In this document: one piece after another, positions 57,601-64,000 of the stretch
Numbering within the stretch: the first letter of the stretch is position 1
Layout: each line of letters starts with the position of its first letter
Assembly (NCBI RefSeq): GCF_945859705.1
Contig: NC_079134.1
Location: forward strand, 119,598,620 to 119,662,619
Source: Episyrphus balteatus
Lineage: Eukaryota; Arthropoda; Insecta; Diptera; Syrphidae
Length of the DNA: 64,000 nucleotides
Reading direction: 5' to 3'
Notes under the pieces: model-generated
The model's input: only the letters and a program-made list of their open reading frames with translations
Database searches by the model: none
What the model was told of the DNA's origin: nothing
Translations under genes and position numbers: made by a program

Positions 57601-59833
57601 GGGAAGAAGAAGAAGGAATAATGTGAAGTCGTAGTCAAATATACGAAATCAAACACGGAGATTGAGAAAGCAACAAAAGTGATAAAGGGTCAAAAGGCAA
57701 TGGTGACTTGTCTAAGTTTTAGGCTCTCGAGAGACCATTACAACAAATCTATTTTCATGATATTTAAGAGCTTGATCTCCTGTCAGAAATGTAATCAACT
57801 TAACTATCTCTTTATCATACTTAAGGGCCCAACCCATAGAATTCGTAACGTGTGTTGCGTCAATTAATCTGTTGAAGTTGAAGGTTGGGACAGAAAGGGG
57901 TGACCAATAGAATACCTTGCATGACGGATTGCTTTTTGATATCTCACCTCATATTCCAAGGTGTGTTCGATATTTTCTCGCTGAATATGCACTAATGAAG
58001 TTCTGATGTTTTCTGATGTAAATTTTTTTTACATCATTATATTTTTTTAACTATTACCGTTGCTCTTTTTTGTTAATGAAATAAAATGCGTGACTAGATC
58101 TCACGTAGATACTTGCTCATCAATTAAAAATTTTAAGTAACAAATTATCAGATGTTCACATATGAACAATGAAAGTTCAAAATTCATAAAATCGGAGAAT
58201 TAAAGAACACAGTTCTGAAATCTGAAACAATTCTCCGATGTGCACTGAAAACGGAAATCGAACTGATCTATTGTTGACATCAAAGGATCCGACGGATTTA
58301 AAATCTAGGTACTTACTTGCATGACATCCGCTGCATGTGTGCTATTGTGATATGTGTTTTGTGAATGATAATGAGCCTCTATAACCGCCAGCCATGTTTT
58401 GAACACATTCTCCTCAACATTAAATGTGGCAAACACATCAAATCGCCGGAACATTTCCATGCCCAAATACAATAGGGGCCGGTGTTCGGTGATTTCCTCT
58501 AATTTGAAAATATCAAATTCCCACGAGAGAGATTCTTCGAGAAGTTCCATAATGAGGGGTGTAGCCTGTTACATACAAACAAAATGCAAATAAATATTTT
58601 TCTTCTTTCTAAAATAAACAGTACTGCTGAAAAATATTTTACCTTCATCTTGGCTGGTAAGATTCCTGATGGCCGACTGGTTGATGTCCTGATTATAGAA
58701 TCATTTGAGCTTCTTCTGGACGAGTATATGTTAGGACCCTTTTGATTATATCAAAATTAATTTTTTACAATGATTTGAAAATAGTGAATCAAACTTACCG
58801 TTAATAAAGCACCAATCAAATCGGTTGCTATGGGATCCTCAGTTCTTATTTCTTTCATTTGAGGACTATAAAGTCCTTCACGCTTAAGGAACTCCATCAC
58901 CTTATCTATGAGCTTTGCCTCATCCGCTGAGCAATTCTCCTGTACTTGGGAGAGTAGATTAATAATCTAAAGTTATCAGTGGGAATAAAAAAGGGTGCGA
59001 TTAGAAATGTAACCCTAGCGGGTAAGTGGGAAAACTCAAGATAACCCTACTTTTGTAATTGGTGCCTCTAACGGCAGAGAAGTGAGCTTGGCCAAACTAG
59101 TCCGGCGTAAGCCATCTGAGGCTACCGAACGCACATCGAAACTGCCCCTTCGAATCGAATGAAGCGATCCCCTTGGTGCCTCCTTAGGCTGTGGCAATGA
59201 CGCAATAAAATCTGTCTGTCCTCCGGGAACATCAAAATTAAAAACATAATGTGTTGGTTGCCTAAATTATAGTCAACACAACAACAGCTACTATCAGTAA
59301 AGCAAGGCTCATATTGATTAATTAAAAAAAAAATAAAAACAAAAAACAAAACAGAAAAAAAAAAAAAACATTTGAAAGAATGATTTGCTTTGCAATATTG
59401 CTAAGCAAATGCTACCTTTTTTTTTTACATTTTTGTGTACTCACCTGCCTATGCATGCCACAGGCACCACCCGAACATGCATGGGTATGCCATCGTGTCC
59501 TTTTCTCTTAACAGTCAGGATTCCATCAAACTCTTTGATGTTCTTGCCTTGTGTGCTAATTGATGAAACATCCGAAATGAAAATATCCGCCAGCGGTTTA
59601 CTTATGATTTCGTCCTTCGGTTATAACAAAGTGTGCAAAACACATCCTTTTTAAGTTAGTAAACGTAGTAAACACAAATAGGAAGGAATAAAACTCCAGT
59701 CGCTTATTGATTAGATGCTTACCAAACGCATGTTGAGCAATCGTTCAGCTGACTTATTAGCATATTGTATTCTTAGAACATCATCTGTGATTATGAGAAC
59801 TTCCTTGAGCCGATGCAAAGCGGTGTACAATGC
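54665..59833 (-). CDS. Pde8: cAMP phosphodiesterase 8, 3' ten exons (5' partial)
   Basis: Hydrolyses cAMP to AMP with high affinity. Exons: 59833-59723, 59614-59445, 59261-59051, 58966-58799, 58738-58643, 58565-58317, 55728-55509, 55434-55274, 55144-54877 and 54810-54665; they sum to 1800 bases, 599 residues. The PAS domain fills the start (VLIITDDVLRIQYANKSAER, DEIISKPLADIF). A Ser/Arg-rich linker with RRGSFDVRS (a basophilic-kinase-like site) leads into EAPITKIINLLSQVQ, typical of PDE8. The catalytic domain has YHNSTHAADV (about 324-333), HDIDHPG (366-372), ESHHAA, KVADVSNPARP (metal Asp 483) and SQIGFIEF with the invariant Gln. The first visible exon opens in the middle of a protein (ALYTALHRLKE), so the N-terminal receiver-like region lies beyond 64 kb. 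The 2.6-kb intron between exons ending at 58317 and starting at 55728 holds transposons. All phases agree. Confidence 0.95.
56096..56219. mobile_element. 124-bp hairpin MITE with TCGGCCCTAGCGAGG ends
   Basis: TCGGCCCTAGCGAGGTAYCC and its complement face each other; the inner part also pairs (CGGAGAATTT-like repeats). It abuts the palindrome at 56223, and the flanks TTAT/TTAC are a possible but imperfect duplication. Confidence 0.65.
56223..57188. mobile_element. Palindromic element, family CACTGGTCAAC, copy 2 (966 bp)
   Basis: Same ends and nested palindrome as 40526-41477; flanked by TTA on both sides (56220-56222 and 57189-57191). It sits in a Pde8 intron. Frames at 56718-57241 are by-products of the palindrome. 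Confidence 0.8.
57203..57870. pseudogene. hAT end fragment followed by possible decayed gag-like sequence
   Basis: 57203-57260 starts TAGGGTGGGTAGAAAAAATC, a truncated end of the hAT foldback family. From about 57300 to 57870 base composition is less AT-rich; broken plus-strand frames read CGEKHQVNGG and KDAPKRLGKKKKE, which may be remains of a gag zinc knuckle. The second claim is weak. Confidence 0.35.
58083..58135. repeat. Left-end motif of the 10.26-kb insertion family
   Basis: TGCGTGACTAGATCTCACGT then AGATACTTGCTCATCAA resembles the left end at 10257 (TGCACGACTGGGTCGCACGT, ACTTGCTC). The far end was not found. Confidence 0.4.
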
Positions 59834-62180
59834 CTGCAGGTTGGATGTACCATATTTTTTTTTGTTTTAATTTTTAGTTAATAAAAAAAAATCACTCTCA
59901 AACAGTAGTTAAAATTATTAAAAGAAAAACGTCATGCTTAAAATTCAAACTGACACACTAGAATTAATAAAATCTTCTTCTTAGAGAAATGTTTGCTCAG
60001 TTCTAAAATTTTTGAGAACACAGTCGTAATTGAAATAAATATCTAAGGAGTCATTTTTATTGTCACTAACCCCCAAAATTAAGATTACAAGTTTTTCCAA
60101 AAATTGAACTGACCTCAACACATAGGCGTCACTAAATTCGAGATTTTTCTCAGAATTAAAAAAAATAATATTTTAAGTTTGACTAAGAAACAAACACAAA
60201 ACAAATAGATCGTATAAAACAAAGACCAAAACAAATACCAAGTACCAAGTCGTACTAAAACAAAGACCAAAATTATCGTGTTTTGTACTTTCTTAATTTA
60301 GTGGAGTAACTAAAGCTCAAAAAATGGAAATATTAGGGAACCGACCCAACAGCTCCGATTTTGATGATTTTTTTTTTCTATCATCAGTAACTAAAAATAC
60401 TTAAACCTCTATTGGTTTAATTGCCGCTTCTGTCGTGTTGATTTTTTAAATTTAATTGAAGATTTTTGGGAACTAGTCCTCAGAACTCAGAATTTTGAAA
60501 ACAAATTTATTGAAAAAATTTTAACATGTCGTTTTTAAAATGTTTTTGTAATAAAATATGCAATTTGCAGTTGTTTTCGAAATAATCGATTTCAAAGTTA
60601 GGAACAAAGCCTCATCTTTAGTTTTTGTCGTCATTTTAGGTCAACCTTAATCTTGTTCAGGCTCACTGTGGCTTATTGTTGAAGGTTAAATAGCAAAAGT
60701 TTAAATGTCTTATTTTTTGTTAAAGTCTTGAGAAAATCAATTATTTCGATACGAAAATGTAATTTTTAGTTTTTGTTTTAAAACTGCAATAAAATTTAAC
60801 TTTTTCTCTTCGGAATTTAACTAATAATATCTATGGCCGAAAAATTCTTAAAATTAAATTCTTATTTTATTATGAAAAAGTTTGAAAAAAGTAGTTAAAT
60901 TATACATTTTCTTCAAAAACTCTTCATTAAATTCAGTGGTTTTAAACTTTACAGAAAGGAATGAGCTTCTGGACGTTGTTTTCAAAACATTTTTTTTTTG
61001 TTTGAAGTCAGTTTGTGAGCTCTTACTACCATAAATTATTTTTCCTTAAATTACCTAGAGAATCTTTTGGTAACATTAAATTCAGAGATTTAAGGAAAAA
61101 AATATTAAGTTTGTAAAAAAAAATTATTTTAATTAAAAAAAAAAACACAATACGGCAACATTGGCAATTTTTAACCTATAGAGGATAAAGTATTTTTAAT
61201 TACCGACGTTTGAAAAAAAGATCATCGAAATCGGAGGGTTCCCTAATAATTTGCTTAAGTTACTCCACTAATTACAATTGCTCAAATTTAGAAATTATAA
61301 GGTCGAGTATTTTAAGCCTTATTTGTTATCTAAATAATAAAATGTGTTTCGTTATCTTTTCAAATGTGAAAATTATCCACCAATTTATAAACGTTGAGCC
61401 GTTTATGTGGTGGTCCCACCCAGCCTTAAAGTAATAAAAGCTACTATAGAAATTATCAATATGAATCCCTATCCAAATCAGCAATATGATATTACGAACA
61501 TTTTAGTAAGTAACAAGACAGCAGTTAATTCTGGGTTGAAAGCTGATTGTGGCAGTTTATTTTGGGTTTAACTAACCCATTTCTTTGCTTTAACAATCAA
61601 GTAACTTAAAAAGTCATATCATAAGGCTTATGTTTCCAATTATTGTTTATTTTATCGGGAATAGTAATTTTTCTTTCAAATAAAAAAGCAAAATTATCTT
61701 CCCTTTTATAAAAAAAAAGTATCAAACTGTGTTAATTCATTCCAAGCATAAGCATAAACTACATAAACCTCATTAAGGCATTTATAACTACTATGATAAC
61801 GAGGAGAAAAAAAGAACATGGATAAAACAAAAATGGGAATATAATTGTACGACACGGCCGTAGTAGCCGTCCCGGCCTTTCTTATTTAAAACTCGTATAT
61901 TTTCAGGAATACCCAACATTGATAAAGTGGTTAAATTGAAAACGTATAAAAAGACAGAAATATTCGATGCCACTAAGAATTTTTAAACTTCAGAATGTTT
62001 AATTTTAAAATTTCGTGCGTTTTTCCTAATCAATTACTTCATTTAACCTGAGAAATTATAAAGTTTTATTGCAATAATAGAAATGTTATCAAGGTTGAAT
62101 GGAAGAAGGAACAATTCAACGTACAAGATAAAGACTAATTTGTAAAAATGAATTCCAAAAGAAATTGGATGTACCTACTT
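59834..62180. other. Pde8 intron or upstream DNA, no exon seen
   Basis: AT-rich DNA. I found no further Pde8 exon on the minus strand. TTAGGGAACCGACCCAACAG (60333) and GGAGGGTTCCCTAATA (61231) form an inverted pair about 900 bp apart, possibly the ends of an unrecognised element. Reading frames here are short and unsupported. Confidence 0.45.
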
Positions 62181-62181
62181 T

Positions 62182-64000
62182 CAGTGGCGTACGTTGAGTC
62201 TCCGGGGCCCCGGGGCAAGACTAAATTTTGGGTCCCCTTTGATATTTGTGGGCCCCTTAGATACAAAAAAAAGTACGTATACGCCATACATTTTTTTTTG
62301 TATGGCTTATTTATTTTTAAGTTTATTTTAATGTTTTAGGCCCATTTGCTCATACGGATCATAAATTTGATTCATAGCTAGGTCGAACATAGCTCTTATT
62401 TTTTACTTAGTTTATTCCAAGTTTCTAAAAAATATTTATGTTCAACCTAGCAATGATTTAGTTTCATGCTAGAAATCCCTGGGAATTTTAATTCAAATGT
62501 CAAATAAATTTTAAATTCAATTATTTTTCATGTTTTCTGAATTTTTTTGATTAAATAATAATAAATGTGGTTAAATATTGAATTGTTTGTGTGTTCTTTT
62601 ATCTTTTTTGGAAAAATTACTAATATTTCGAAAGTTCAAAAATTTTTATTTGACACAAGAATAAAATTAAAAACGTCACATAAACCTAAAACTTTGAATA
62701 AGTTGGATAAACTGTCAAATTTGTGTGCTGCAAAATTGCTTGTGTAGAAAATTTTACCCTCCACGGATGATTAATATGAAAAATATGTTTGCACGCAAGT
62801 TAAGTTCAATTTTAAGTAATCTTTTTTACTACCCGTTGCATTTTTTAAGCTATATTCCCTCGTATTTTGTAAAATAAATTTGCTTAGGTAAAACATAAAC
62901 TGCTTAAGTTCTACAATTTCTTCCACCTAAGTTATGTTAAACTTAAAGGAATTTATGACAGAATTTGAAGTTCGTGCAAACCATTATGTAGAACTTAAAG
63001 GTTTATGTTTCACAGAAATATTTAAGACTCGTTTCAGCAAATGGGCCTTAATATGTTCGTAATGCACTTTGCTATACTTACTTAAAATTTTTATCATAAA
63101 AGTAGTAAATACTTGTACTAGGGGCCCCCAAAATTAAATATTTATAGACCCCTAAAATAAATTTTTTTTTAGCTTAGAATTGATAGTTCTTGGGCCCTCT
63201 GTTCTGAAGTAATGTGTACTCATTTGATTTTCCATCATCAAACATAGTTTATTTCTTTTGGGGCCCCTGAAAAATTTGGGCCTCAAAATTAAGTGCTTAG
63301 AGGCCCCTAAAATATAATATAATTTTTTTGTAGCCAAGAATTAATAGGTATTGGGGCCTCTGTTCTGATGTAATATTCGGAATGCCACCAATAACGTAAT
63401 GTTTTTATTTTGGGCCCTGATGTATTTATGTTGGGGCCCCTAAATTGATATTTAATTTTGATTGTTTTGAACCACTGAAGTAATAGCTTTTGAGGATCGT
63501 CAAATAATATTTGTCATGCCAACAAAAAATTTGATGAATATTTTTGGGCCCCCAAATTAATATTTGATTGCCTCTCAGAGTTCCTGAAAAATTATTTTTT
63601 GGGACAGATGTAATTTACTTCAAAAAAGAATCTTTTTCAATTTAATTTTTTTTAACGCCCTGAAGTAAAGGCTTTTGGGGCCCCTGGCTTGAAGTAATAT
63701 TTGGTATGCCATTAACAAAATTTTTTTTGCTTTTTTGTATTATTTGTGGTTGCAAAGATTTTTCAAGTAATATTTTTTGGGGCCCTAAGATAAAATTATA
63801 ATTTTTCTTTTAAAAAAGCAGTTTATTTTTTGGGGCCCCTAGGGTAACCTTTTTTTTAAATCAATATGGTATTGATTTAAAAACAATGACATAATCAATG
63901 ACATAATTTGTCTCCCTTGTATCGGAAGTGATTCAAATACATTTTAATTTACTTCGTAACTCAATTTATGCTAACAGTTTCCTTCTCTGCATTGTCTCCA
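62182..64000. repeat. GGGCCCC-rich dispersed element, copy 2 (with nested insertion)
   Basis: Starts CAGTGGCGTACGTTGAGTCT and CCGGGGCCCCGGGGCAAG, related to 44204. After the nested element at 62339-63047, the region 63048-63900 is the inverted copy of 44290-44990, with the same spacing of GGGGCCCC blocks. It may run past the window end. Confidence 0.7.
62339..63047. mobile_element. 709-bp PIF/Harbinger-like element
   Basis: Ends GGCCCATTTGCTCATACGGA and GGCCCATTTGCTGAAACGAG (as complement), flanked by TTA on both sides. The inverted paralogue at 44965-44985 lacks it: in the same orientation it reads ATGTTTTAATATGTTCGTAA with a single TTA. TWA target plus GGCCC ends indicate PIF/Harbinger. 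The 60-codon frame at 62565 is not recognised. Confidence 0.85.

Noticed and set aside
1..64000. tRNA, rRNA, telomeric TTAGG arrays and bacterial signals (operons, ribosome binding sites)
   Set aside because: None could be recognised by reading; split genes and poly(A) signals show a eukaryotic nuclear context.

Overview
The window is nuclear DNA from an insect, almost certainly a fly (Diptera). Every real gene is split by short introns with GT/AG borders. The proteins are closest, from memory, to Drosophila Pal2 (peptide alpha-amidating lyase), l(2)efl (small heat-shock protein), a cytosolic sulfotransferase and Pde8. The intergenic and intronic DNA is very AT-rich and packed with transposable elements. 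From memory, the Drosophila relatives of Pal2, the sulfotransferases and Pde8 carry close CG numbers and l(2)efl lies in the same 59F-60A region, so the order seen here may be conserved microsynteny; this was not checked.

Layout. 0.6-0.9 kb: broken reverse-transcriptase tail. 1.5-6.15 kb (-): seven-exon PAL gene whose 3.2 kb intron holds a ~127-bp tandem-repeat element. 6.65-7.17 kb (-): a four-exon gene for a 94-residue secreted six-cysteine protein that no single long ORF reveals. 7.2-16.2 kb: no gene; a large repeat block built as A-B-B-B-A. 16.8-17.5 kb (+): l(2)efl. 18.6-19.6 kb: a MITE and a Helitron helicase remnant. 19.75-27.9 kb (-): a three-exon Myb/SANT-like (zeste-type) gene assembled across a 7 kb intron full of nested transposons. 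28.4-33.0 kb (-): a nearly intact non-LTR retrotransposon. 33.5-38.0 kb: a 10-bp CpG-rich minisatellite of about 440 units. 39.2-40.4 kb (-): four-exon sulfotransferase. 40.5-54.6 kb: foldback elements, other mobile elements and dispersed repeats. 54.7-59.8 kb (-): ten 3' exons of Pde8; its 5' exons lie beyond 64 kb. 59.8-64 kb: Pde8 intron or upstream DNA with a GGGCCCC-rich repeat and a PIF/Harbinger-like insertion.

The host genes are not an operon and need not act together, although PAL (peptide-hormone maturation) and the Cys-rich secreted protein both belong to the secretory pathway. The most notable content is (1) the unrecognised Cys-rich secreted protein, (2) the decamer minisatellite, which keeps its 10-bp register for about 4 kb, and (3) a set of nested transposons whose target-site duplications can be read directly: a hAT-type foldback, a P/1360-like element with perfect 31-bp ends, a Transib-like insertion with an RSS-like CACAGTG end, and PIF/Harbinger-like insertions with empty sites present in the same window. 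All gene models come from reading splice sites and phases by eye; the exon lengths sum to whole codons in every model.
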